Source of the DNA: Gammaproteobacteria bacterium
GTDB lineage: Bacteria > Pseudomonadota > Gammaproteobacteria > JACCYU01
Length of the DNA stretch: 52,322 nucleotides
Direction of reading: 5' to 3'
Assembly: GCA_013696315.1 (NCBI GenBank)
Contig: JACCYU010000008.1
Span: 1 to 52,322, forward strand
Shown here: piece after piece, positions 38,320 to 47,027 of the stretch
Layout: each line of letters begins with the position of its first letter
How positions within the stretch are numbered: position 1 is the stretch's first letter
Made by a program: the position numbers and the translations under genes
The notes under the pieces: model-generated
Databases searched by the model: none
The model's input: only the letters and a program-made list of their open reading frames with translations
Told to the model about the DNA's origin: nothing

Positions 38320-39623
38320 GCATGGGCATTGACGTCAATACGCGCACAATCGGCTCGCGGGATGAAGTGGGCGCCAAGCAGCCGCCGGTCAATCACGCCA
38401 TATACGTAATTACCGGCCACGGTGGCTTGAACGATCGCGTCAAGAAAGTTGTGAGCCTTCACATCGACGGCAGTTGCATTGTGTTAATCGCGCCCAAAGT
38501 CGATGGCGCCGCCTGCGAAGCAATTGTGGTTAACGCCTATCCGAATCCGACTAACATATTAAGCCTCATGAAATTGCCGAGGCTCAAGCGGATCATTGAC
38601 AGCTTGTTGTACTTTCCCACAAACAGAGTGTTGTATGTAAAGCCTATTGAGAAAATATTGAAAAGGCGCATCAAAAACGATCACGAGAAAGGTCGGAGGG
38701 TTACTTTATTGGTTTGTGTGCCGCCACACGATGTTTGTCTCGTCGGGCTGTCTCTCAAAAAAAGGTTTCCGCAAATTAAGTGGCTGGTGGACTGGCAGGA
38801 CCTATGGAGCTTCGACGAAAATTACTTGTCACGAACAGCGCGACCGTACAGGGCGAATCTGCTTAGGCTCGAACGCCGGATTCTGGCTTCCTGTGATTTA
38901 AACATAACAACCAACTCATATGCTAAATCCGTCCTTGAGAGTAAGTTTAATGTTCCTGTTGACAAATTAATCGCGATACCCCACCATTTTTGCAGCGACG
39001 ATCTGGGCGTTCAGGCGGCCGGTACTGAAATCAGGGCCGGGCAAGTGAGTCACAAGACAGTCAGAATTGGGTTCCTGGGTACGCTCTTTAAGCCACCACG
39101 CGTGCCGGGCGCTTTAGTTCACGAAACATTGCGCGATTTCAAGGCGTCAGGGCTGAACGTAGAGGTGCATGTGCATGGCAATTATCCAAAGCATGTAACG
39201 GCTGAAGGTCTTACCCGTATGCTCGGCGACGGGCTTTTTTTCCACGGCCCATCGACGCACGAGGAGAGCCTGAGGTTACTGCTTTCCTATGATTTTCTCT
39301 TGCTTTTGCTGGCAGATATGCCCAATAGCCGTGCGGTAATGAGCATCAAGTTGCCGCACTACATGCTAACTGGAATACCTATAATCGCGATCGTGCCGGA
39401 GCGTTCGGCGGTTGCCGATGCAGTCAGGCTTACCGGGACTGGTTTTGTTGTCCCGGTTGAAAGTGACTGGCGGCCGCAGCTCAAATGCATTATCAGCGGG
39501 CAGGGCGAACCTCCAATGATACGTCGCGACGCGCGGCAGATCGACGCGTACTCATGGGATAACCTGCTGTCGAAATGGAAAGCGGTGTTTGCTTGCACTG
39601 CCAGTCAACCTCTCAGGAATTAG
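38316..39623 (+). CDS. Glycosyltransferase, GT-B fold (family 4-like)
   Basis: The 435-residue protein has a two-domain GT-B layout. The N-terminal part contains WLVDWQDLWSFDENYLS. The C-terminal part starts at VRIGFLGTLFKPPRVPGA and contains GLFFHGPSTHEESLRLLLSY and KLPHYMLTGIPIIAIVPERS. The first 30 residues are polar and look unconserved, so a later start is possible, although the ATGA overlap with the previous gene supports the first ATG. Donor unknown. Confidence 0.8.
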   Translation: MSMGIDVNTRTIGSRDEVGAKQPPVNHAIYVITGHGGLNDRVKKVVSLHIDGSCIVLIAPKVDGAACEAIVVNAYPNPTNILSLMKLPRLKRIIDSLLYFPTNRVLYVKPIEKILKRRIKNDHEKGRRVTLLVCVPPHDVCLVGLSLKKRFPQIKWLVDWQDLWSFDENYLSRTARPYRANLLRLERRILASCDLNITTNSYAKSVLESKFNVPVDKLIAIPHHFCSDDLGVQAAGTEIRAGQVSHKTVRIGFLGTLFKPPRVPGALVHETLRDFKASGLNVEVHVHGNYPKHVTAEGLTRMLGDGLFFHGPSTHEESLRLLLSYDFLLLLLADMPNSRAVMSIKLPHYMLTGIPIIAIVPERSAVADAVRLTGTGFVVPVESDWRPQLKCIISGQGEPPMIRRDARQIDAYSWDNLLSKWKAVFACTASQPLRN

Positions 39624-39636
39624 CGGTCTGTTTAGC

Positions 39637-39717
39637 GCCATGGACGGTTTTCTGAATCCCGGCTTGCGCCAGAATGACAACTGAGTTATGACAGTTGCTA
39701 ATGGGACAGCACACTAA
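39637..39717. repeat. Dispersed intergenic repeat, copy 2
   Basis: This 80-base stretch, from GCCATGGACGG through TCCCGGCTTGCGCCAGAATG to ATGGGACAGCACACTAA, is similar to 17139-17221. The insertion sequence begins at its right edge. Confidence 0.5.
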
Positions 39718-40882
39718 GGACTCTCTAATCAAGTGACGCTAGTAAGCGTATCTGGTGCGCTAATGGTAATTGTGACGATAACATGGTGCTGTGAGTTTGG
39801 CTGGGCTGGCGCTCAGTGGGTTACGCGTACGGTGCGACGGTGTGTTCGGCGTTCACCGGGCGCAGCTTACCTGTCGCGGCAGCAATTGCCGCCGCAGCAG
39901 ATACATGCGAGCGCAAACAAAGTGTAGCCGTGGGCGAGATTCTTGGCCAAGCCCCGATAACGAACTTTGCGAAGTCTGCACAGATGCTTGACCACACCGA
40001 AGGGGTGCTCGCCCAGCGCGCGCTCCCGGGAGCGGCTCTGGTTAATGGCTTTTTGATGCGCGCTCAGTGGCTGACCGGACGTGGCCCTGCGATTTACCCG
40101 ATAGCGCACACCGGCCTGTTTGGCACACTGTCTATGGTGTTCGCACCACTAAGCACGGTCGCCATACAGCGGTGTCTCGTCCCCATGCAGCAGTTCGGGC
40201 AGTTGGTGGATATCGGCTTGTGGCCTATCGGTAGCGGTCACCCTATGCACGGTGCCGCGCAGGTCAGCGCTGATGTGCCACTGCATGCCAAAGTACCATT
40301 GCTTACCCTTGCGGGTACTGCGCATCTCGGGGTCGCGCGTTCGGTTAGCGTTCTAGGTCGAGGACGGGGCATTGATGATAGTGGCATAATCGACGATGGT
40401 GCCCGCCTTCAGCGGCAAGCGGCACTCCTTAAGCAACGCGCGCACCTCGCCGAACAGCCGCTCGGTCAAAGCATGGCGCTCCAGCAGATGACGAAATCCC
40501 AGCATCGAGCTTTCATCCGGAATCGCATCCTCACCCAGCTCGAGGCCTGCAAAGCGGCGCATCGACTCACTGTCATACAGCGCGTCCTCAGCACCTGTAT
40601 CCGAAAGATTGAACCACTGTTGCATAAAGTAAATGCGCAGCATCCGCTCACAGCCCAGCGGCCAGCGATCCTGACCCGCCACCGGATATTGTGGCTTGAC
40701 CAGCGCCAGCAACCGGACCCACGGCATCACCGCCTCCATCTCGATGAGAAACTGTTCGCGGCGCGTGCGCTTCTTCTTTGCATTGTAAGCCAACCCCGCA
40801 AAAGTCGTCTGTTTCATCACGCGCCATCCTCGTTTGTGCACGAAGCGATCATAACAAAGACTTCAACTTGCTCAGAGATTCC
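39718..40882 (-). mobile_element. Degenerate IS5-family insertion sequence
   Basis: The element is about 1165 bases, the normal IS5 size. Imperfect terminal inverted repeats are visible: GGACTCTCTAATCAAGT at the left and the complement of GGAATCTCTGAGCAAGT at the right (14 of 17 identical). The flanks are CTAA on the left and CTAG on the right, a near-match to the YTAR target duplication of the family. It contains one transposase gene, inactivated by two nonsense codons. It lies directly before the start of the next glycosyltransferase. Confidence 0.85.
39867..40817 (-). pseudogene. IS5-family transposase with two in-frame amber stops
   Basis: A single minus-strand frame covers the whole transposase, from MKQTTFAGLAYNAKKKR through DRWPLGCERMLRIYFMQQWF and GTIVDYATIINAPSST to EHPFGVVKHLCRLRKVRYRG and the final stop. 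It is broken by TAG at 40355-40353, where relatives have a lysine codon, and by TAG at 40151-40149. No frameshift is needed. The DDE-type fold elements (GEDAIPDESSMLGFRHLLE, QWYFGMQWHISADLRG, HPFGVVK) are recognisable. A GTG-to-ATG extension upstream to 40841 exists but MKQTTF is the family start. Confidence 0.9.
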
Positions 40883-40885
40883 CTA

Positions 40886-41989
40886 GTGATCGCCAAGAAA
40901 AAACTATGTGTTTTGGTGCCTGCTCACTGGGCGGCGCTGATGGGCGGGTCGGAGTATCAGGTCAGCTGCCTGGTCGAGCATCTGGTTCGACAGGAACATT
41001 ACGATATTTATTATCTTGCCCGTCGTGTAAGCCCCGATTATGTGCCTCAGGGATATAAGATCATTCAGGTGGCGGACGCGAAGGGAATTCGACGCTTTGG
41101 AGAATTTCTCGATGCACCCAGGCTCTTGACGTTGCTCGCGCGGATCCGTCCGGACATTATTTACCAGCGTGTCGGCTGCGGCTATACGGGCATCGCGGCC
41201 TACCACGCGGCGCGCAATCCTTGCCAGGTGATCTGGCATGTGGCCCACGAGATGGAGGTGCAGCCTTTCAACAGAGTGATGTCGAAAAACATGCTGTTTC
41301 GTTACCTCGACAAGAAAACATTAGAATATGGCATTCGGAATGTAGGCAAGATTATTGTGCAGACTTCGCAACAACAAGCATTGCTCGCGCGCCATTACAA
41401 CCGCGTCCCGGTGGCCAGAATTGACAACGGGCATCCGATACCGCAGGAAAAAATTGAGAAACCGGAGGGGATCGAAGTGGTCTGGGTGGCAAACTTAAAA
41501 GCATGGAAACAGCCAGATCTCTTTCTTCGTCTCGCCCGGGATCTGGCTCACTTGCGCGATGTTCGCTTCACTATGATCGGCGATCGTGCGTGGCCAGAGG
41601 AACGCCAAGACAAATTTCTACAGGACGTTAAGCGTCTGGAGAACTTGTCTTATCTAGGCGGTTGTACTCAGGACGAGGTCAATTCAGTGTTAGCGCGCGC
41701 CCACATTTTCGTGAACACCAGTGTCCAGGAAGGCTTTCCAAACACATTTATACAAGCCTGGATGCGGCAGGTTCCGGTCGTCAGCCTGAATGTCAATCCG
41801 GATAATGTGCTCGACGAACGTCATATCGGCTATTGTTCTGGTACCTACGACCAATTGAAGCACAATGTTCTCGACCTTATTGATCAGCCGGGAATGCGGC
41901 AGCGCATGGGACTTGAAGCACAGGATTACGCATTTAGCACTTACTCCATAAAAAATTTCGAAAAAATAGCTGAATTGCTCGAAGTGTAA
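40886..41989 (+). CDS. Glycosyltransferase family 4, start next to the IS5 end
   Basis: The 367-residue GT-B protein begins KKLCVLVPAHWAALMGGSEY. The C-terminal domain has VVWVANLKAWKQPDLFLRLA, RAHIFVNTSVQEGFPNTFIQ and the nucleotide-sugar-binding E residues of the EGFPNTFIQAW motif. GTG 40886 is the best start because homology begins there, only four bases after the IS end. The longer frame back to 40778 is IS DNA. The native ribosome binding site and promoter have probably been removed or replaced. The gene itself is intact. Confidence 0.85.
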   Translation: MIAKKKLCVLVPAHWAALMGGSEYQVSCLVEHLVRQEHYDIYYLARRVSPDYVPQGYKIIQVADAKGIRRFGEFLDAPRLLTLLARIRPDIIYQRVGCGYTGIAAYHAARNPCQVIWHVAHEMEVQPFNRVMSKNMLFRYLDKKTLEYGIRNVGKIIVQTSQQQALLARHYNRVPVARIDNGHPIPQEKIEKPEGIEVVWVANLKAWKQPDLFLRLARDLAHLRDVRFTMIGDRAWPEERQDKFLQDVKRLENLSYLGGCTQDEVNSVLARAHIFVNTSVQEGFPNTFIQAWMRQVPVVSLNVNPDNVLDERHIGYCSGTYDQLKHNVLDLIDQPGMRQRMGLEAQDYAFSTYSIKNFEKIAELLEV

Positions 41990-42027
41990 GGAGAGGGCTA
42001 CGTTGCGATGAATCATTAGTCAGCACA

Positions 42028-43257
42028 GTGAAAATTCTGTTCATTACGGAAGATAAGTTTCCCCCGTATCGTCCTGACGTCGCCGTCCTTTTTGTCGAGG
42101 AGCTGGTCGCGCGCGGCTATCAAATTGACTGGCTGTTGCAAGCGCAGGACGCGCAAATTGGAGCGCGTACGATGGCTTTGGGCGGTGGTACGGCGTGGAT
42201 AGCCAGAATGGATGAGGGTGAGTCCAGAATGGCGAAATTCAGGAAGAATGTTTACGATATCGCCAACGATTTCAAGATGTTCAAGCTGGCGCGCACGGGA
42301 AAATACGATTTCATCCAGGTCAAGGACAAGTTTGTCGCCGCACTGATGGCGTTACTGGCGGCGAAGATTTACCGACTGAAATTTTTCTACTGGCTTTCGT
42401 TCCCCATACCAGAAGCCATGCTTTATCGGGTGCATGAGGGCATTTCACGTTACCCGCTTGTTGTTTACCTAAGGGGCCGGATCTTAAAATTTTTGCTGTA
42501 CCGAGTGATTATGCCTAACGCTGATCATGTTTTCGTGCAAAGTGACCGCATGAAAGATGATGTGGCGGAATGGGGTATTGCCAAGGATAAGCTTACGCCG
42601 GTACCCATGGGTGTTTCCCTGTCACGCGTACCCTATAACGGCGAGACGTTGATTAACAGCTCATCTCGCGAAAGTGGCAAGATGGTGGTGTATCTTGGAG
42701 CCCTGAATCGAGTTCGAAGGATAGACTTTTTGATCAGGGCTTTCGGGGAAGTCGTGGGTCGTGTCGCGGGAGCAAAGCTTTGCCTTGTCGGCGCGGCGAC
42801 CGAGCCGGGTGAAGAGAATGAGTTGAAAGAACTCGCCATCGAGCTTGGCATAGAGGATTCAACAATATTCACCGGTTTCCTCCCCATGGCCGAAGCCTGG
42901 GCGTATGTCGGGCAGGCGGACGTAGCTGTCTCGCCATTTTATCCAACACCAATTCTTTGCTCAACATCGCCTACCAAGCTGGTTGAGTACATGGCGATGG
43001 GCAAGCCCGTGGTGGTAAACGATCACCCCGATCAAAAAAAAGTTATTACGGAGAGTGGAGGCGGTATTTGCGTTACGTATGATGAACATGCTTTCGCCGC
43101 GGCGATCGTTGAACTACTGAACGATCCGGAACAAGCCAGGATCATGGGCGTTCGGGGCAGGCGTTACATTGAGCAACATCGTTCCTACACAGTATTGGCG
43201 ACGCAACTGGACCAGCGGTACCGCGAGCTATGCCAGAATGCGCAGACGCGCATGTAA
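42028..43257 (+). CDS. Glycosyltransferase family 4
   Basis: This 409-residue GT-B enzyme starts (GTG) with KILFITEDKFPPYRPDVAVL. The second domain has MVVYLGALNRVRRIDFLIRA, KLCLVGAATEPGEENELKEL and VAVSPFYPTPILCSTSPTKL. KLVEYMAMGKPVVVNDHPD is the donor-binding motif with its EYMA glutamate. It lies 38 bases after the preceding transferase. Donor and acceptor are not predictable. Confidence 0.88.
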   Translation: MKILFITEDKFPPYRPDVAVLFVEELVARGYQIDWLLQAQDAQIGARTMALGGGTAWIARMDEGESRMAKFRKNVYDIANDFKMFKLARTGKYDFIQVKDKFVAALMALLAAKIYRLKFFYWLSFPIPEAMLYRVHEGISRYPLVVYLRGRILKFLLYRVIMPNADHVFVQSDRMKDDVAEWGIAKDKLTPVPMGVSLSRVPYNGETLINSSSRESGKMVVYLGALNRVRRIDFLIRAFGEVVGRVAGAKLCLVGAATEPGEENELKELAIELGIEDSTIFTGFLPMAEAWAYVGQADVAVSPFYPTPILCSTSPTKLVEYMAMGKPVVVNDHPDQKKVITESGGGICVTYDEHAFAAAIVELLNDPEQARIMGVRGRRYIEQHRSYTVLATQLDQRYRELCQNAQTRM

Positions 43258-43308
43258 CGCTTCGTCAGACCGTTGGTTTCCGGACGGGACTTATAAAGGA
43301 TCAATCTA

Positions 43309-44125
43309 ATGCTTCCCAATTATTTGATTATCGGGGCATCCCGCTGCGGTACGACGTGGATGGCCAATAACATCAAATTTCATCCGGACGTCTATATGCC
43401 GTCCAGAAAAGAGTTGCATTTTTTCGATACCGATTATGACAAGGGCTGGGATTACTACGAGGGTTTCTTTCCGGACGAAAAATGCGCAAGGTATATATAA
43501 GGCGATCGGAGAAGCCACGCCGGCCTATCTGTACATGCCTCAAGTGCCTCACCTCATCAAATCCCGGTTGCCGGATGTCAAGATGATCGTGTCGCTCAGG
43601 AACCCGATAGACAGGGCTTATTCTCATTATTGGAATCTGTACGCCGCGGCACCGGAAGGTGATGTAAACAAGAGACTCAGTTTCGAGGAAAAACTCGAAT
43701 TCACGCCGAGACTGATCGAAGAGGGTTTCTACGACCGTAAACTGAGCAATTACTATACGCTCTTCCCTAAAGAAAACATTTTAGTAGTCATCTTTGAGGA
43801 AATGATGGCGGATCAAGCGCGGCACTACCGGAGAATATATGAGTTTCTGGGCATCGATCTGGGCGTTGTTCCCCCTTTGCTCGATGTTCGCATCAACGCC
43901 GCTGCAAGTAAATTGGGGCGTTCCAAGCTGCTGGACCTGAGCTACAAGGCTCTCTATCGTTTAGTACGACTTCCATCATTATCCAGGCGGATTGATAATT
44001 TTAACGCCAAGAAACTTCCCGAGATGAGTGCAGCCACGCGCGACAATTTGCGCCAGAAACTCGCACCTAGCGCAGCTAATCTCGAGAGAATGCTGGATAG
44101 AAATATAAATGAATGGAGCCTATGA
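43309..44125 (+). pseudogene. Sulfotransferase gene interrupted by a one-base frameshift
   Basis: The first frame (ATG 43309) gives the phosphosulfate loop NYLIIGASRCGTTWMANNIK and KELHFFDTDYDKG, then stops at 43500. A second frame continues NAQGIYKAIGEATPAYLYM, KMIVSLRNPIDRAYSHYWNL (3'-phosphate block) and EYNILVVIFEEM-like ENILVVIFEEMM to 44125. Deleting one A from the A5 run at 43478-43482 restores one protein of about 271 residues. Apart from this indel it is a complete heparan-sulfotransferase-like enzyme. Homopolymer position suggests sequence error or a recent mutation. Confidence 0.85.
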
Positions 44126-44245
44126 ATTGTGCGTCTGACTCGTCGTTGATGGATCGCGCTGTAGCAATGTAATTAGTTCATTGATCTGACGAGGATAACG
44201 GTCTTTTAAATAATTGCCTACTTCGGAAAGTTGAGTCAAAAAATT

Positions 44246-45082
44246 ATGTCTACTTTAAGCAATGAAAAGACGGATAAGCGCGGGTACGATCAATTCTATC
44301 GGGGAAAAGTGAGCAGACTCGCCAACTCTGCTGACAAGCAGGCTTATGTTGAGCGGTATGAACGCTCAAACCTCTCGCCATTTCACGCGGGGGGACGCAC
44401 CAAGGGTTACGCGCGCGGGTTAGCTACGCGCAAACTGTTAGACGCAACCATACGTAAAGGACTAACGCCCGCGGATACATTAATCCTCGATGCTGGATGC
44501 GGACAGGGAGAACTGTCTGTGTACCTGGGATGCAAGGGATATAACGTAATCGGTGTTGATATTTCCGAGGCAGGTTGCTCGGCCGCCAGAGATCTGGCCG
44601 ACCGTATTGGCGTGAGTGGAAATTGCAGTTTTTTAGCCGAGAGCTTGGACAGCGTATCAATCGCAGATGGGGAAATCGATTTTATTATCGGACATGCCGC
44701 GCTACACCATTTTATAAAATACGAGGGTGTGCCTGACGAATTTAAACGGGTGACGAAGGGTGCGAGTGAAGGATTTTTCGCGGATTCATTTGGGGAAAAC
44801 AAGGTTTATCACCTGTTTCACAATAGGGAAAGAATGAAACGTTTAGGTGATGTGTCGTTAACCAAGAACCTGATTATGCAATATTTCAATGATTTTCACG
44901 TCGAATTGCTGCCTACTGACTGGTTAACGATGACAGATAAATTGTTTTTAAAGATGTTTCCGAGAAGATGGGACAACAAGGTGGCGATGCGAATTTCCGG
45001 GTATAGTTTTTGGCTAGACAGGCATGTATCGGTATCATCACGTGTTGCTTTGGGACTATCAGGTGCTGTAGTGACTCGATAA
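44246..45082 (+). CDS. Class I SAM-dependent methyltransferase
   Basis: The protein of about 278 residues has the SAM-binding motif I LILDAGCGQGELSVYLG near residue 90, motif II VIGVDISEAGC and the motif around IDFIIGHAALHHFI. The C-terminal region is rich in aromatic residues. It could methylate a sugar or chain end. In ABC-dependent systems, terminal methylation can signal export through the Wzt domain; that link is only suggested here. ATG 44246 is chosen, but TTG 44231 is also possible. Confidence 0.82.
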   Translation: MSTLSNEKTDKRGYDQFYRGKVSRLANSADKQAYVERYERSNLSPFHAGGRTKGYARGLATRKLLDATIRKGLTPADTLILDAGCGQGELSVYLGCKGYNVIGVDISEAGCSAARDLADRIGVSGNCSFLAESLDSVSIADGEIDFIIGHAALHHFIKYEGVPDEFKRVTKGASEGFFADSFGENKVYHLFHNRERMKRLGDVSLTKNLIMQYFNDFHVELLPTDWLTMTDKLFLKMFPRRWDNKVAMRISGYSFWLDRHVSVSSRVALGLSGAVVTR

Positions 45083-45198
45083 GAAAGCGCTAAAAGCCAC
45101 CCGCCAGGCTTCTCGATCCAATGATCGGTCACTGCCCGGTTCCGCACCAGCTTTGTCGCGGTGGTCGAACGAATTCTGCATGATCCATTAAACACCAT

Positions 45199-45241
45199 GG
45201 GCTTCCGCCACCTAGAAAGTCACCCTAGACGACGGAAGCCC
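45199..45241. terminator. Inverted repeat between convergent genes
   Basis: GGGCTTCCG at 45199-45207 and CGGAAGCCC at 45233-45241 form a 9-bp perfect stem with a 25-base loop and a few T residues after it. It lies between the converging methyltransferase and beta-helix genes and may work as a bidirectional terminator. Confidence 0.45.
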
Positions 45242-45285
45242 CCTTTATAAATTACCCACTACAGTTATTTCTTCGCGGAACGTTT

Positions 45286-46737
45286 TCAACGCGCAGTTCT
45301 CATAAGCCCAAGTCCTGTAGGTATAGCGGGTTTACCGGAGGGATTTGGCACTGTTTCAGTGAGTTCGGCAAGTGCACCTTCACCCAGATCGGGTGATTGA
45401 CCAGAGTACGGTAGAGTCACCGTGTCACCCTTTCCCCACTTTAGCGGCTTGTCGAACGTTAGCGTATTCGCCCCATAATTTGTGGCGGTGATTGTTGCTG
45501 GGGGGTTTGCACCTACCCGGATGCGGTCGCCGGCAACGATACCAAAACCGTCTGTGAACCAGCGTGCGTCTTGGACAGCAACAGTAGTACCGTCACCGTC
45601 GGTCGTCGTTGCTGTGAGAGGTACGCCTCTGTCAACGAAGGCGTCGCCAGTTAAATTATTCACTGACTTGTTTGTACCTTGCATTTTGGGCATGCCGGTA
45701 TTGATCAGTTGATTGTTCTTGAGGATGTTATCGAACGCGGCTCCTGCGCCTTGATCTCTGAGCTCCCACATTACCTTCGCGTTCCTGAACGTGTTGTTAT
45801 AGATCCGATTATTCTGACAGCTCATGATAATAGGGGGCCTGATTACGCAGATGGTGGCTGGACCAGCGACGGTATCAATCATGTTGAATCGCACGATGTG
45901 ACCTTCGCCCTCGACCTTGAACCCCGTCGTTTCGTCCTTGACAGGCGCCTTCAGCATGTTTCTGAAAGTATTCTCTTCAACCAGGCTGTAGCCCACGGTT
46001 TTAGAGCAAAACCGCTCATTAGCGGTCAACTCCATCGCCCGGTAGCCGATGCCCTCGCCCCATTTTTGGTCGAAGAGGTTGTTACGAATGACATTATAAT
46101 CACCGTTGTTGGCAATCAACGTATGTCCACCGCGGGTTAGGTGATTACCTTCAATCAAATTATGCGACGCGCAGTGCATTGTGATCATATCGCCCGCACC
46201 TTCGTGTGAGACGTTAGATAACCATGCGCCGACCTGATCAACACGGTTGTTCAGCAGCTTGTTGTAGTTACTGTTCTCTATACTGATGCCTGCCCAGCCC
46301 CTAGCGTTACGGAAATCGCCATCTTCGATAATATGCCTCCCGCCGCCATCGATCTGCACGAAGGAATCGATATTGGATTTGGTATATGCGCCTTTGCCGT
46401 CTATCCCAAAGCCAAGAATGAAAATGTAGGATTTGTCGATTAGCTTAACGGCAACTCCACCCGGCGGGGCAGTAATCCAGGGACGGCCATCATAGGAACT
46501 GTATGTTATATATTTTCCACTCTGACCTGAACGTGCGGGTTCAATCTTCTCGCGGTATTCGCCCGGCCCCACGTACACGGTATCACCCGGCTGCAAGACC
46601 TGGTTGGCTTTGCTTATTGTTTTCCAGGGCTGAGCCTTGGAGCCAGGACTGCTGTCATTGCCGCTCGGGCTTACGAAATAATCTGCCGCAAACGAAGGGC
46701 TGGAAAGCAGGCATAGCAATATTAGTCTTAGTTTCAT
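45286..46737 (-). CDS. Secreted right-handed parallel beta-helix protein (polysaccharide lyase-like)
   Basis: This 483-residue protein has a signal peptide (LRLILLCLLSSPSFAADYF). Its N-terminal block DYFVSPSGNDSSPGSKAQPW is followed by TISKANQVLQPGDTVYVGPG, the usual opening of pectate-lyase-like beta-helix proteins. Repeating turns contain YNVIRNNLF, HLIEGNHL-like NLIEGNHLTRGG and NNRIYNNTF. The C-terminal part (VAVQDARWFTDGFGIVAGD) is an extra beta domain shared with its divergent paralogue at 47028. A role in binding, cleaving or epimerising the polymer outside the cytoplasm is likely, but no catalytic residues can be named. Confidence 0.82.
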   Translation of the reverse strand: MKLRLILLCLLSSPSFAADYFVSPSGNDSSPGSKAQPWKTISKANQVLQPGDTVYVGPGEYREKIEPARSGQSGKYITYSSYDGRPWITAPPGGVAVKLIDKSYIFILGFGIDGKGAYTKSNIDSFVQIDGGGRHIIEDGDFRNARGWAGISIENSNYNKLLNNRVDQVGAWLSNVSHEGAGDMITMHCASHNLIEGNHLTRGGHTLIANNGDYNVIRNNLFDQKWGEGIGYRAMELTANERFCSKTVGYSLVEENTFRNMLKAPVKDETTGFKVEGEGHIVRFNMIDTVAGPATICVIRPPIIMSCQNNRIYNNTFRNAKVMWELRDQGAGAAFDNILKNNQLINTGMPKMQGTNKSVNNLTGDAFVDRGVPLTATTTDGDGTTVAVQDARWFTDGFGIVAGDRIRVGANPPATITATNYGANTLTFDKPLKWGKGDTVTLPYSGQSPDLGEGALAELTETVPNPSGKPAIPTGLGLMRTAR

Positions 46738-46824
46738 CTTTGTTTGTCCATGTTTAAGGTTTTGGTCTCCACGGACGTAAGACTAATGGCTTTGCTACTA
46801 TCAATTGTATGAGGTTCTCGCCGA

Positions 46825-46868
46825 CTGGTATTAATTTAGCTACCAGCTGGTATGAATTTAGGTATCAG
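46825..46868. promoter_or_regulatory. Tandem palindromic operator-like repeats
   Basis: Two adjacent 22-base units (46825-46846 and 46847-46868, 19 of 22 identical) each form an inverted repeat: CTGGTA...TACCAG in the first and CTGGTA...TATCAG in the second. They lie between the divergent beta-helix genes. A weaker third copy may follow around 46869-46890. The arrangement suggests a dimeric regulator controlling both genes. Confidence 0.5.
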
Positions 46869-47027
46869 ACTGCATAATTAAGCTGATAACGCTTCTGTAT
46901 TTTTCAGACTACAGGGCAGTCTGAAGGACAAAGTTCACGCATCTCTGACGACTGACGAAACCGCTCTTCCGTGCGCGGGCTTATGCCCTCAATAATAGGA
47001 TCAAGATAGGATTTTCACTGTAAACAT

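Noticed and set aside
39816-40886. Long plus-strand frame across the IS5 element
   Set aside because: It is antisense to the transposase, whose minus-strand frame shows clear family motifs.
44896-45198. Minus-strand frame overlapping the methyltransferase 3' end
   Set aside because: Most of it is antisense to the methyltransferase; the remainder looks protein-like for a few residues only and could not be assigned.
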